A stretch of DNA of 64,000 bases from contig NZ_FRCP01000009.1 in NCBI RefSeq assembly GCF_900142955.1, positions 62,001-126,000 of the forward strand, given 5' to 3'. The notes under the pieces were generated by a model. The model had not been told where the DNA came from. It saw nothing but the letters and a program-made list of their open reading frames with translations, and made no database searches. This DNA comes from Anaerosporobacter mobilis DSM 15930. GTDB taxonomy: Bacteria; Bacillota; Clostridia; Lachnospirales; Lachnospiraceae. Made by a program: the position numbers and the translations under genes. Below, piece after piece: positions 1-8,829 of the stretch. Numbering within the stretch: position 1 is the stretch's first letter; every line of letters starts with the position of its first letter.

Positions 1-2
1 GA

Positions 3-491
3 TTGAGTATTAAATTTGGTACGACTACATTATTTGTTAATAATGTTAAAGAATCTAAGAGATTTTATAACGATATTCTTGGACAAAGTATAGAGTCTGA
101 ACATGGGCTATGTATTGGCTTTAAGCACGGTTTTTCTATATGGCAGATACAACATGCAAATCGAACAATTTTTAATAATCATACAAAATATATTGATAAT
201 GAATCGAATCGAAAACCGATTGAGTTATATTTTGAAACCGATGATATTTTTATAATGTTTAATAAAATAAAAGAACTAAAACTACATTTTATACATGAAA
301 TAATTGAACAGGGATGGGGACAAAAAAGTTTTAGAATTCTTGATCCAGATGGTTATATTGTTGAAATTGCAGAAGAAATTGCTGGCGTATATAAAAGATT
401 TTTTAATAGTGGTATGACGTTGGAAGAAATTTCACTAAAGACATCAACCGACCAGAATGAGATAAAGAATTTATTGGGGTTATTGAATTGA
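3..491 (+). CDS. glyoxalase/bleomycin-resistance-fold protein with C-terminal extension
   Basis: A 162-residue protein of the vicinal-oxygen-chelate fold. The N-terminal part (about 1-122) has the FV-x(4)-ESKRFYNDILG start and the late DPDGYIVEIAEE strand with its conserved Glu, typical of glyoxalase I/bleomycin-resistance proteins. Residues about 128-160 form a short helical extension (YKRFFNSGMTLEEIS) that recurs in the protein at 13148-13603, so the two are paralogues. The TTG at position 3 is the first possible start and upstream sequence is cut off, so the true start could lie outside the window. It stands 61 bases before the biosynthetic cluster and may be a tailoring or self-protection enzyme (inference). 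No substrate can be assigned. Confidence 0.75.
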   Translation: MSIKFGTTTLFVNNVKESKRFYNDILGQSIESEHGLCIGFKHGFSIWQIQHANRTIFNNHTKYIDNESNRKPIELYFETDDIFIMFNKIKELKLHFIHEIIEQGWGQKSFRILDPDGYIVEIAEEIAGVYKRFFNSGMTLEEISLKTSTDQNEIKNLLGLLN

Positions 492-552
492 GCTAGAAAT
501 GTCAATTAGAAATTTTCAGGGAAGATACATTTGACTAGATGAGGAGCGGTAT

Positions 553-1605
553 ATGTTGAAAATTAATTTTGATTTTGAGGAACTATTAGGAGATATTATA
601 TCGTTTAATGGTCTATACATTGATTTGTTGGATTGTAATGAATATACAATTTGGTATTTAATTAGGCAGGCTGGCATCAAAAGTTTTTTACCTGTTTTAA
701 ATACAAAGGCATTTTATAATAATAAATCAAATATAGACGAAATTGGTTTTGGAATTTATAGGGATTTGAATCTAAAAGAGATAAAAAATAATTTAGATAA
801 GTATTATAATATCAAAATTGTACATTTTGATAAAACCAAAAGTAATTTTATTGACTTTATTAAAGATGGAATTAGTAAAAAACAATTTATATTCACATTA
901 TACGACTTCTATTATGATACATTAGTAAGTGATCCCAAAGTACATGATTTACACGGACATCCGGTCACTGGAATCGATGATGAGCGAGACATTTTTTTAA
1001 GTCTACTACCGGGTAAATATGAAGTAAGGTTTGTCGATTTAGAAAGAATGCTTCGTGAATATATAGAGGTATCAAGTGAAGCTGAAAATTATTGTTTTTA
1101 TTTGGAAACTTCAAAGTTTAATTATCCAAATGATACAAAAGTATTAAATATTATTCAAACTGATATTATAAATACCCTAAACGATTGGAAAGAAGAAATT
1201 GAATATTTCAATCAATATATTATTGAATTAAATAAAGTTATATCTTTTACTCAAGAGAACAAAAAAGATTTTGCTTTAAAAGAAAGATTACTATTTAATT
1301 CCATTATGGAAGGAATGCATGGTAATTTTATATTTAAACTGAGATTAATCTCTGAAAATTATAACGTTAGTACATATGATTTTGAAGAGGAATTTTTTAA
1401 TAACAGAAAGCAAAGTATTATTATTTCAAATCTCTACAGAAAAGCAGCTGTAATCCTAGATGATGACGAAGCATATTTTAATGATCTAATCCGCAGAATT
1501 TCCCAGAATATTTATAAGTTTTTCGTAGTTGAAAGCAGTGAAATTTTATATAAATTCATAGAATTTATAAGAAAGGAGGGAATTGTTGATGTTTTTGAGA
1601 ATTAA
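553..1605 (+). CDS. BtrH-like N-terminal domain protein, copy 1 (probable carrier-dependent acyltransferase)
   Basis: A 350-residue soluble protein with a papain/C39-like N-terminal half like that of butirosin BtrH, which in butirosin synthesis transfers an acyl side chain from an ACP to the aminoglycoside. Cys28 (LLDCNEY) and His136 (HGHPVTGIDDE) are the likely catalytic pair, 108 residues apart. The C-terminal half is helical and charged. It is a clear paralogue of the protein at 2704-3741 (shared NFD-x-E-LLGD start). Where that paralogue has VDG after the His strand, this one has LPG, so the third acidic residue seems missing and it could be inactive or have a structural role. Start supported by GAGGAG at 541. 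The acyltransferase role is inferred from family and from the two ACP genes beside it. Confidence 0.72.
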   Translation: MLKINFDFEELLGDIISFNGLYIDLLDCNEYTIWYLIRQAGIKSFLPVLNTKAFYNNKSNIDEIGFGIYRDLNLKEIKNNLDKYYNIKIVHFDKTKSNFIDFIKDGISKKQFIFTLYDFYYDTLVSDPKVHDLHGHPVTGIDDERDIFLSLLPGKYEVRFVDLERMLREYIEVSSEAENYCFYLETSKFNYPNDTKVLNIIQTDIINTLNDWKEEIEYFNQYIIELNKVISFTQENKKDFALKERLLFNSIMEGMHGNFIFKLRLISENYNVSTYDFEEEFFNNRKQSIIISNLYRKAAVILDDDEAYFNDLIRRISQNIYKFFVVESSEILYKFIEFIRKEGIVDVFEN

Positions 1606-2410
1606 TGAAGCTGTTAAATTCATTAATACTTTTGGAAATGAGTTTCAAAAAAAATATTATAGGTCTCTATTTGGAAATTACAATATCGATCAAACCATAA
1701 TGTATTTGGAAAAATTTCAAAATGCTGATGGGGGCTGGTTCCAGATTGATCCGGATTACAAGGGAACTGTTAGTAGTATAACTTGCACAATGACGGCTTT
1801 TGGCAAGCTGGAACGATTAAATATTATGAAGTCACCTTTAATTGATAAATCAAAGCTATATTTACAAAAAAATCAAAAATGCGATGGCTTGTGGGACGAA
1901 CCTGTTGAAATTTTAGATTTTGATCCACCCTATTGGTACTATCCAAGAATTAAAGAGAATCAAATTTGGTTTACCAATGGCATGCTGCGTTATGTAATTT
2001 CTAGATGTCCAGACGAGGATATGATAAAGAGAGCAAAGAACTATTTAAAGTCATTTTGGCTGGGAGATAGGTTCCCAGGTTATGATCATAATGACTGGAT
2101 GGGTATTGTTAGTTTTTTCAATAGCGAAGATCCTAGTGAGAAATTGATATGGGAAAATTGTCTTAATAACCTAAATAAAAATATTAGCAGATATGATTTG
2201 GCAGATGTAATATGGACATTGGAGTCTTGTTATTTTATTGGCTTATCCAAGTATGAACCAATTGTACAAAAAGCCTTAAAAATATTAATGGAAGGTCAAT
2301 TAGACGATGGTGGTTTTGGTACTGGATATGGAGAATTTCAGAGAGTCGATGTAACAATTGAGGCATTAGATTCTTTGGCCAATTACGGAATTATTCCCAG
2401 ATTTAAATGA
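1589..2410 (+). CDS. alpha-toroid (prenyltransferase/squalene-cyclase-repeat-like) protein
   Basis: A 273-residue protein with repeated QW-like helix-loop motifs: LEKFQNADGGWF, LQKNQKCDGLW and LMEGQLDDGGFG, spaced as in terpenoid cyclases and protein prenyltransferase beta subunits, which share an alpha/alpha barrel. It is shorter than triterpene cyclases (about 600 residues) and has no visible DxDD protonation motif, so classical squalene/hopene cyclisation is unlikely. ATG at 1589 is chosen over the in-frame TTGs at 1583 and 1586 because AAAGGAGGG ends 8 bases upstream. It overlaps the preceding gene by 17 bases and is followed after 1 base by an ACP gene, so it is translationally linked to the cluster. 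Exact reaction unknown; it may fold around a lipid or an acyl-carrier-bound intermediate (inference). Confidence 0.68.
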   Translation: MFLRINEAVKFINTFGNEFQKKYYRSLFGNYNIDQTIMYLEKFQNADGGWFQIDPDYKGTVSSITCTMTAFGKLERLNIMKSPLIDKSKLYLQKNQKCDGLWDEPVEILDFDPPYWYYPRIKENQIWFTNGMLRYVISRCPDEDMIKRAKNYLKSFWLGDRFPGYDHNDWMGIVSFFNSEDPSEKLIWENCLNNLNKNISRYDLADVIWTLESCYFIGLSKYEPIVQKALKILMEGQLDDGGFGTGYGEFQRVDVTIEALDSLANYGIIPRFK

Positions 2411-2411
2411 G

Positions 2412-2657
2412 GTGAAGACGATTAAAGCGAAAATAAGAGATATATTAGATCATATGGATATATTATCCATACCAATTACTGATCTTGAGAATGATGATTA
2501 CTTATTGAATTATGGACTTCGATCAATAAACATTGTCTTATTTATAAAAAGCTTGGAGCAAAAATTTGGTTTTGAATTTTCAGATGATGACATGATACTT
2601 AATAATTTCAAAAGTATTAATGAGATTGAGAGATTAGTCAAGAAATATATGAAATAG
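2412..2657 (+). CDS. discrete acyl/peptidyl carrier protein 1
   Basis: An 81-residue acidic, helical protein. The phosphopantetheine site reads YGLRSINIVLF, with Ser in the place of the usual DSL serine, followed by LEQKFGFEFSDDDM, which matches helix II-III of carrier proteins. The start is GTG at 2412, one base after the preceding stop; no separate ribosome binding site is seen, so translation is probably coupled. The DSL Asp is replaced by Arg, which is unusual. It lies between the toroid protein and the second BtrH-like gene and probably carries the acyl group that those proteins act on (inference by analogy with BtrI-BtrH). Confidence 0.78.
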   Translation: MKTIKAKIRDILDHMDILSIPITDLENDDYLLNYGLRSINIVLFIKSLEQKFGFEFSDDDMILNNFKSINEIERLVKKYMK

Positions 2658-2703
2658 GTACTTATTTCTGAGAGCAATAAGCGATGTTGAGGAGGTAACA
2701 CTA

Positions 2704-3741
2704 ATGTCATATAGAATAAACTTTGACATTGAAACCCTACTTGGAGATACTGCCAATTCAGATTTTCTCGGTGTTGAGTTTCTTAATTGTTATGAATATA
2801 ATCTCTGGCAAGTTATGCGACAAAGTGGAGTAAATGACTATAAAGCAGCAATTAATACAAGAGCATTTCTAAAATATGATTATGAAATTAATTCCTCCTT
2901 TAATATTAAACTTGCTGAAGAAAACGTAAAAATATTAAGGAAAAATTTAAAAAATTATTATGGAATTGAATTTATCACTTTTAATGATTCAGGTACAAAA
3001 AGTATGCATGAATTTATAACAAATGCTTTGTATAGTAATAAATTCGTGTATGTATTATATAGCCATTACCATGATTCGATAAATGATATTGGAACGGTTA
3101 AAAAAAAGAAAGTATATCATTCTACATTGCTTACTGGTTATGACGATAAAAGAAATGTTTATATTGTATTAGTTGATGGGCGATATAATATTGGATTTAA
3201 AGATCTTGACATTATGTATGAGTATTTTTCCAAATTGAAAGCTGAAACAAGGGATTTTAATGTATTCTACTTAAGTAAAGAAAATAAGAAGAGTATAGTA
3301 AAAAATGATATTTATACTGATATAAGTCAGGATATGAGTAATTTACTTCTTAATTGGGAAGATGAAATAAATTGCTACCAGTCAGTAATTAATAAATTAG
3401 AACAGCTCAATTTTTGTAAAGAATCAAATGATTATTTAAACAATTTAAGAATTTATTTTTATAAATTAAGATTAGGTTTTAATGGTAATTTATATTTTAA
3501 ATTAAAAGCCCTTGAAGAATTAACGGCATATTCCTTTAATAATTACTATGAGAAATTTCTTGAGAACCGTAAAAAAAGTGAAGTCATTGCAAATATGATT
3601 GGTAAACTTTTGGTTGATTTTAGTAGTGATAGATTGGAAAAAATTATTTGTAAAATTGATCAGGTTTTTTTACAAGATAGCTTTAAGCTGAAAAGTGAAT
3701 TAGCTGATATTATGAAAAGTTTGAAACAAAGTAGTCTATAA
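2704..3741 (+). CDS. BtrH-like N-terminal domain protein, copy 2
   Basis: A 345-residue paralogue of the protein at 553-1605, with Cys29 (FLNCYEYN), His139 (VYHSTLLTGYDD) and an Asp in the following strand (VLVDGRY), so a full Cys-His-Asp set is present. Family knowledge: BtrH-type proteins use a cysteine-protease-like fold to pass acyl groups from carrier proteins to acceptors. The C-terminal half is helical. AGGAGG lies 8 bases before the ATG. It is flanked by ACP 1 and ACP 2, suggesting it uses one or both as donor. Acceptor unknown. Confidence 0.74.
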   Translation: MSYRINFDIETLLGDTANSDFLGVEFLNCYEYNLWQVMRQSGVNDYKAAINTRAFLKYDYEINSSFNIKLAEENVKILRKNLKNYYGIEFITFNDSGTKSMHEFITNALYSNKFVYVLYSHYHDSINDIGTVKKKKVYHSTLLTGYDDKRNVYIVLVDGRYNIGFKDLDIMYEYFSKLKAETRDFNVFYLSKENKKSIVKNDIYTDISQDMSNLLLNWEDEINCYQSVINKLEQLNFCKESNDYLNNLRIYFYKLRLGFNGNLYFKLKALEELTAYSFNNYYEKFLENRKKSEVIANMIGKLLVDFSSDRLEKIICKIDQVFLQDSFKLKSELADIMKSLKQSSL

Positions 3742-3777
3742 TCAATAACCCTACCACCACGAACAAGGAGGAAATAA

Positions 3778-4062
3778 ATGAATATTAATTTGGAGATAAA
3801 GAAAATAATTACTGATTTGGTTAACAAAGACAGAGAAGACAAAATTGATATTAAAAGTATTGATGAAAATGAAGAAATTTCTAAAAGTACAATAATTCAA
3901 ATGGATTCAATCAAAGCAATTAAATTAATCGTTGAGGTAGAAAAAAAGTTTAATATTACAGTGCCAGACGATGACTTAGATTTAAATAATTTTAAAAGCG
4001 TTGATTCTATTTCTAATTATGTGATAACTCGTATGAAAATTGAAAATGTAAAGGAGAAATAA
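3778..4062 (+). CDS. discrete acyl/peptidyl carrier protein 2
   Basis: A 94-residue carrier protein with the canonical attachment motif IIQMDSIKAIKLI (Ser of DSI), then VEVEKKFNITVPDDDL, which matches the acidic recognition helix. AAGGAGG stands 7 bases before the ATG. Its stop overlaps the start of the next gene by one base, so the two are coupled. Its closer fit to the DSL consensus than ACP 1 suggests a normal phosphopantetheinyl substrate. No phosphopantetheinyl transferase is encoded in the window, so a housekeeping enzyme would have to modify it (inference). Confidence 0.82.
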   Translation: MNINLEIKKIITDLVNKDREDKIDIKSIDENEEISKSTIIQMDSIKAIKLIVEVEKKFNITVPDDDLDLNNFKSVDSISNYVITRMKIENVKEK

Positions 4063-5114
4063 TGATGTGGAAAATTCTTGAGAATGTTCAGACTAATAAA
4101 GATCAATGGTCAATTAGGGAGATTGATTGTTTTACAAAACCGCATGCACTTGCTATTGAATCGTTACTACCCAATAAGGGTTTATATGATTCTTACCTCT
4201 ATTATTTAGCTCTATCAAAAAGTTATGGGTTTTGCCATAACTTTGAAGAAGGTCAGAATTGGGCATTTGATGTCCATCCATTTGTATCTAATTTATTAGG
4301 TTTTAAATATGATAAACAAACATGTAAGAACTCTTCAGAGCTTAAGAAATTTATTAAAGATAAAATAGATGCTGGACAACCTGTTTTAGTACCAGGTAAT
4401 CTCAGAAATTTGTATTATTCCTGGTCATATAAAACGACTGATGGATTACATATATTCTTAATTAAAGGCTACAATGAAGAGCTAGGGCTATATTCAATTC
4501 AAGATTGTATGCATAATTTCGAATCAATTCCTGATTTTAATAAAACATCTGAAAGTTTTACGAGCTTCCTATTACCAATGAATGTTTTAGTCGATTGTTG
4601 GGAGGCCTTACATGAGTTTGATGAATTTTATTATTTAGGTTCTTATTACCTTGATAAAGCTATTACAATAGAAAAACCTGTTAGCGAACCTTATTATAGT
4701 TCCAATAAAGAAAAACTAGAATATTTTGCAAATTTTTCAACATATGAACAACTCCCCTCTTATTTTCGAGAAATTAGTGTCTTTGGATCTAATATATCTA
4801 AATTAGATGTAAGTAGTAAAGCCGTGGATGAACAATTTAGAGAAGCTATGTTAGATATCTTTTTTGGTAGCAAAAGAGCATGCTTGGCCATGGTAAAAGA
4901 TTTGATTTCTGAATTTGTCGATGAAGAAAAAATGAGTATGATAAACAATCATATATCAAAGATTATAAGTGGTTGGGCTCAATTTAAGGATCTATTTTAT
5001 TTACATGCGTTGAGAGGTAACTTAAAGAATATTAATGAACTTGAATATGTTTATAAACCTATACTGGATATGGAGCAAGAACTCATGGTGATAGTGAAAA
5101 AATGCATTAGTTGA
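4062..5114 (+). CDS. BtrH-like N-terminal domain protein, copy 3 (divergent)
   Basis: A 350-residue protein of the same fold as the two BtrH-like genes upstream but much more divergent. Cys23 (REIDCFTKPH), His130 (DGLHIFLIKGY) and Asp in YSIQDC form the expected Cys-His-Asp set, with nearly the same Cys-His spacing (107 against 108 and 110). The C-terminal part is helical. Translation is coupled to ACP 2 by a one-base overlap; AAGGAG lies 5-8 bases upstream of the ATG pair at 4062/4065. Three such proteins in one cluster suggest several acyl-transfer steps or a complex of active and inactive subunits (inference). Confidence 0.7.
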   Translation: MMWKILENVQTNKDQWSIREIDCFTKPHALAIESLLPNKGLYDSYLYYLALSKSYGFCHNFEEGQNWAFDVHPFVSNLLGFKYDKQTCKNSSELKKFIKDKIDAGQPVLVPGNLRNLYYSWSYKTTDGLHIFLIKGYNEELGLYSIQDCMHNFESIPDFNKTSESFTSFLLPMNVLVDCWEALHEFDEFYYLGSYYLDKAITIEKPVSEPYYSSNKEKLEYFANFSTYEQLPSYFREISVFGSNISKLDVSSKAVDEQFREAMLDIFFGSKRACLAMVKDLISEFVDEEKMSMINNHISKIISGWAQFKDLFYLHALRGNLKNINELEYVYKPILDMEQELMVIVKKCIS

Positions 5115-5235
5115 TAGAATAGAAATAAAAAGCTTCAATATTTTTTATATAGTGAGGCACTTAAAGATTTAATTAATGAAGAGTTACTATTTTACCTTAT
5201 TTACTTTCTAAAAAAATTATAGTGGAGGATTTATT

Positions 5236-5895
5236 ATGGATAACGAAAAAATTTATAGTGAACAAATGAGTTTAGGAGAAAGAATATCATCATTATATAA
5301 ACAACCAGGAAAACTTATGGAGAATCTGCAAAAATATCCCACCATCCTTTTTCCAGTATTATTATTACTACTAGCTAGACCAATTTATTATTTAATTTGC
5401 TATCCTGGATATTTAGACTTTGTTAAAGAAATGTTTAATGTAACAAACGATGAACTATTGAACCAACAAGCTGTGATGGGAATGTTTTTTGATGTTGGTA
5501 TGCTATTTGCTGTCTGGATTGTTAACACAACAGTAATGTATCTTTATTCAAAATTAATGAAGGGTAGTGGAACCTTTAAGCAGTTTCTTTCTACAAGTGG
5601 GTATGCGTACTTAGCAGTTATTCCAATGTTAATAATAATGACTGTAGGCTATTTTAATACTGGTAACTTAACAATGAATTTTTCACCCTCCATCTTTATA
5701 AAGGGATCAAAAGGAACAGCCATATATGGGATTCTACGAGGTTTTTGTGTATTCTCTATATACCAAAATATTATGATGGGAATCGGTTTTTATAAAGTAT
5801 CGAAACTTAGTAAAATAAAAAGTGCAGCAATAATAATCGTGATTTTCTTAAGTTGGGTTGCTTTTTATTTTCCAAGTTTAAAAAATATGGGTTAG
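5236..5895 (+). CDS. Yip1-family multi-pass membrane protein
   Basis: A 219-residue protein with about five hydrophobic helices (about 36-55, 88-108, 125-143, 165-182 and 196-214) and a short hydrophilic N-terminus that includes LYKQPGKLMENL, typical of the Yip1 domain family. These are integral membrane proteins of largely unknown function; in bacteria they sit beside transport or export genes. A GTGGAGG ribosome binding site precedes the ATG. Its place inside the cluster suggests a role in export, membrane anchoring of the assembly enzymes, or immunity, but nothing in the sequence decides between these. Confidence 0.66.
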   Translation: MDNEKIYSEQMSLGERISSLYKQPGKLMENLQKYPTILFPVLLLLLARPIYYLICYPGYLDFVKEMFNVTNDELLNQQAVMGMFFDVGMLFAVWIVNTTVMYLYSKLMKGSGTFKQFLSTSGYAYLAVIPMLIIMTVGYFNTGNLTMNFSPSIFIKGSKGTAIYGILRGFCVFSIYQNIMMGIGFYKVSKLSKIKSAAIIIVIFLSWVAFYFPSLKNMG

Positions 5896-5942
5896 TTATC
5901 CATGAGCAAAAATAATATATTGTAAGGAAGGAATGATGAAAT

Positions 5943-6848
5943 ATGACATCACAATTTGAATGGTCTAAAATACAACCTCCAGAGACAATTGAATCATCAA
6001 GGAAATATATATTTAATGATGATTTATTACCTTCTTTAATAAAATATATAGGAGTAAAAAAAGGAGATAAACTTGTCGACCTAGGTTGTGGGACAGGTAC
6101 CTTCACAAGATATCTGGCAAAAGGTTTAGGAAAAGAATGTGAGGTTATTGGAGTAGACTCAGATAGGCAATATATCGAATATGCTCAAAAAAAAGTGGTA
6201 GAAGAGGATTTAGTTGATTGCATAGATTTCATTGAATCAGATGTTTATAATCTTCCTTTTGAAGATGAAACCATTGATTCCATAACTGACCATACCCTAC
6301 TCATTAATCTAGATAATCCGGATCGATTTATTAAGGAGGAGCTCAGAGTATTAAAAAAAGGAGGAAGCATTTCTACATCAACTTTCTTATTTAATTATTA
6401 TCCGCCATCCAGAGCTATTAATAATCCCGAATTTGATCAGTTGCTAAAAATTCAACAAAAGGTTTATAAATTTTATAAAGATCATATTTTTCCTAGATCG
6501 TTTCTTGAAGGTAATGAATTAAACATTTATTTAATGATGAAAAGGTACAAAAATCTCAATATTCAAGACATCCAAATAAATGGGTTTTTTCCGTTGTTTT
6601 CACCAGATGACTATAGAAATAAAGATATAAGGCGACAGTGGCTAAAAGAGCAATTAGCAGTACATAGCAATGATATAAAAGTGATACTCAGTAACCAAGA
6701 ATATTTAGCCATATGCGGAATTGAAGAAAATGAGCTGAATTTGGCCCTTAAACTTTTAGAGGAAAGATATCATTATGAATTAGATAATACAACCTATATA
6801 TTTACAAATAGTATGGAAGTTATCATATCAGGAAAAAAAGCCAACTAA
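5943..6848 (+). CDS. class I SAM-dependent methyltransferase
   Basis: A 301-residue Rossmann-fold methyltransferase. Motif I is LVDLGCGTGTFTRYL (about 45-59), the acidic ribose-binding residue follows in VIGVDSD, and the post-I region FIESDVYNLPFED and motif IV SITDHTLLINLD are recognisable as in UbiE/Methyltransf_11 proteins. The C-terminal third is an extra helical region. AAGGAAGGAATG lies upstream of the ATG. Within the cluster it probably N-, O- or C-methylates the product or a carrier-bound intermediate (inference). Confidence 0.82.
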   Translation: MTSQFEWSKIQPPETIESSRKYIFNDDLLPSLIKYIGVKKGDKLVDLGCGTGTFTRYLAKGLGKECEVIGVDSDRQYIEYAQKKVVEEDLVDCIDFIESDVYNLPFEDETIDSITDHTLLINLDNPDRFIKEELRVLKKGGSISTSTFLFNYYPPSRAINNPEFDQLLKIQQKVYKFYKDHIFPRSFLEGNELNIYLMMKRYKNLNIQDIQINGFFPLFSPDDYRNKDIRRQWLKEQLAVHSNDIKVILSNQEYLAICGIEENELNLALKLLEERYHYELDNTTYIFTNSMEVIISGKKAN

Positions 6849-6921
6849 ACAATTTAACATCATATCATTCGTTCTGGAATTGATATCAATATAGCAAAAG
6901 TATCAGAGAGGCGGTTATTTA

Positions 6922-8697
6922 ATGAAAATAATGAAGAATGTACTTGAAACAATTAATTTTAGAATGAATGAATATGGAAGTAAGGTTGCAATTTTTGATA
7001 ATAATAAATCATTTACTTATAATGAATTAAATAATATGTCAGACTCTATTATGAATTATTTAAATGATAATGGTATTGATACTGAAGATATTGTAGTAAT
7101 ATATATGGAGAGATCCTATCTATCAGTATGTTCAACGTTAGGAATTTTGAAGTCTGGTGCTGCTTTCTTACCGATTGATACCAAAACTCCACTCGAAAGA
7201 ATTCGGCAAATAATCAATTTATCAAAAGCTAAAATTGTATTGTCAGACAGAGATATTGATTTTGGGATAAACCAGATAAATGTATTAGAAATTTTGAATT
7301 ACAAAAAAGAAAGCCTCTTATTTCATAGAAGTATCGCCCCAAATAATTTGGCCTATGTAATATTTACTTCCGGATCAACGGGGCAACCGAAAGGGGTCAT
7401 GATTGAGCATGGGGGGATGTTAAATCATATAAAGGAAAAAATCCGTATCTTGGAGATGGATTGTACTAGTATAGTTGCACATAATGCTTCAATTAGCTTT
7501 GATATATCTGTTTGGCAGATTATTGCACCCTTATATGTCGGTGGAACAATAGTAGTTTTTTCTGAAGATACCATTATGAATGTAAGAAAATTTAATAATC
7601 TTTTATATGATAAAAAAATCTCTATTTTCGAGGCTGTTCCGACCTATCTTAATCTTTTAATTGATGAGTTAAAAAAATATCAACGGGAGTTTATAGGCTT
7701 AAAGTATGTTCTATCAACAGGAGAGGAATTAACGAGTTCCCTTTGCCGAAAATGGTTTGATGTTTTCGAAAATATACCGCTCGTTAATGCTTATGGACCG
7801 ACAGAAACTTCCGATGATATAACTCATTTTATATTGTATAAGGGTCAAGGCTATAATCAAATTCCCATAGGAATACCAATTAAAGAAGCAAATTTTACGG
7901 TAGTAAATGAGCGAGGTGAGAGATGTCAGGTGGGAGAGAAAGGGGAACTTTTGGTAAGTGGTGTTTGTGTCGGACGAGGTTATATAAACAACGAAGCTGA
8001 AACTCAAAAATCCTTTTTTTATGATTCCGAAGCTGGTGAAAAAGCATATAGAACAGGTGACATCGTATCCCTGAATTCCGATGGAAATTATTACTACTTT
8101 GGGCGAAAAGATACCCAAATTAAAATTCGAGGTAATAGAGTAGACTTAATAGAAATAGAAAATACTTTGATGAATTATACCGGTATTGATCTTGCAGTGG
8201 TTCTATTTAATGCAGAGATTAGCTCATTAAATGCCTGTGTAGTGTCTAAAGTAGATATTGATTTAAATGCGTTAAATAGCTATTTACGTGATATACTTCC
8301 GACTTATATGATTCCTTCTTATATAATTAGGGTTGAGGAAATTCCAGTAAACATAAATGGAAAAATAGATAAACAAAAATTATCCATTATAGTTCAGGAA
8401 TCTATTTGTAAGAGAAACAAACTTGAGCTTGAAACAAGTCATTCCGATAACATAATTCAAGATAAATTATTATGTATTTTAAAAGATATATTGAAATGCG
8501 ATAACTTAAATGATATCAATGACTGGAAAAATGATTTGCGTAAGATTGGTTTTGATTCTGCAAATTCTATTAATTTGGTTGTTAAGATTGAGGAATCCTT
8601 TAATTTCGAGTTTGAGGATCAACATTTAACACCTGAAAACTTATATAATTTTAATTATCTACTACAGTATATAGAAAGTAAGATTCAGAAAAGATAA
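6922..8697 (+). CDS. stand-alone NRPS adenylation-PCP didomain protein 1
   Basis: A 591-residue protein. The adenylation domain (about 1-500) has A3 FTSGSTGQPKG, A4 FDISVW, A5 NAYGPTET, A6 GELLVSG, A7 YRTGD, A8 IKIRGNRVDLIEIE and A10 NINGKIDK with its catalytic Lys. A C-terminal carrier domain has IGFDSANSI around the attachment Ser. Aligned by eye to GrsA-PheA, the ten pocket residues read D-I-W-E-L-T-A-D-D-K; the Glu and two Asp suggest a basic or diamino acid (inference). There is no condensation, epimerisation or thioesterase domain, and at this length none is missing by truncation. It would load an amino acid onto its own PCP for transfer by other cluster proteins. Confidence 0.9.
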   Translation: MKIMKNVLETINFRMNEYGSKVAIFDNNKSFTYNELNNMSDSIMNYLNDNGIDTEDIVVIYMERSYLSVCSTLGILKSGAAFLPIDTKTPLERIRQIINLSKAKIVLSDRDIDFGINQINVLEILNYKKESLLFHRSIAPNNLAYVIFTSGSTGQPKGVMIEHGGMLNHIKEKIRILEMDCTSIVAHNASISFDISVWQIIAPLYVGGTIVVFSEDTIMNVRKFNNLLYDKKISIFEAVPTYLNLLIDELKKYQREFIGLKYVLSTGEELTSSLCRKWFDVFENIPLVNAYGPTETSDDITHFILYKGQGYNQIPIGIPIKEANFTVVNERGERCQVGEKGELLVSGVCVGRGYINNEAETQKSFFYDSEAGEKAYRTGDIVSLNSDGNYYYFGRKDTQIKIRGNRVDLIEIENTLMNYTGIDLAVVLFNAEISSLNACVVSKVDIDLNALNSYLRDILPTYMIPSYIIRVEEIPVNINGKIDKQKLSIIVQESICKRNKLELETSHSDNIIQDKLLCILKDILKCDNLNDINDWKNDLRKIGFDSANSINLVVKIEESFNFEFEDQHLTPENLYNFNYLLQYIESKIQKR

Positions 8698-8829
8698 GAT
8701 GATTTTTTCAAGAGTTTTATTAAAAGAATGCTGGTATATGTAGGTTTGACATTATGATAGGGAGCTGAAATGACGGAGGCACTATTCTTGTATGTCATTT
8801 GTGAACAAAAGTAAGAAAGAGGGTGTATT

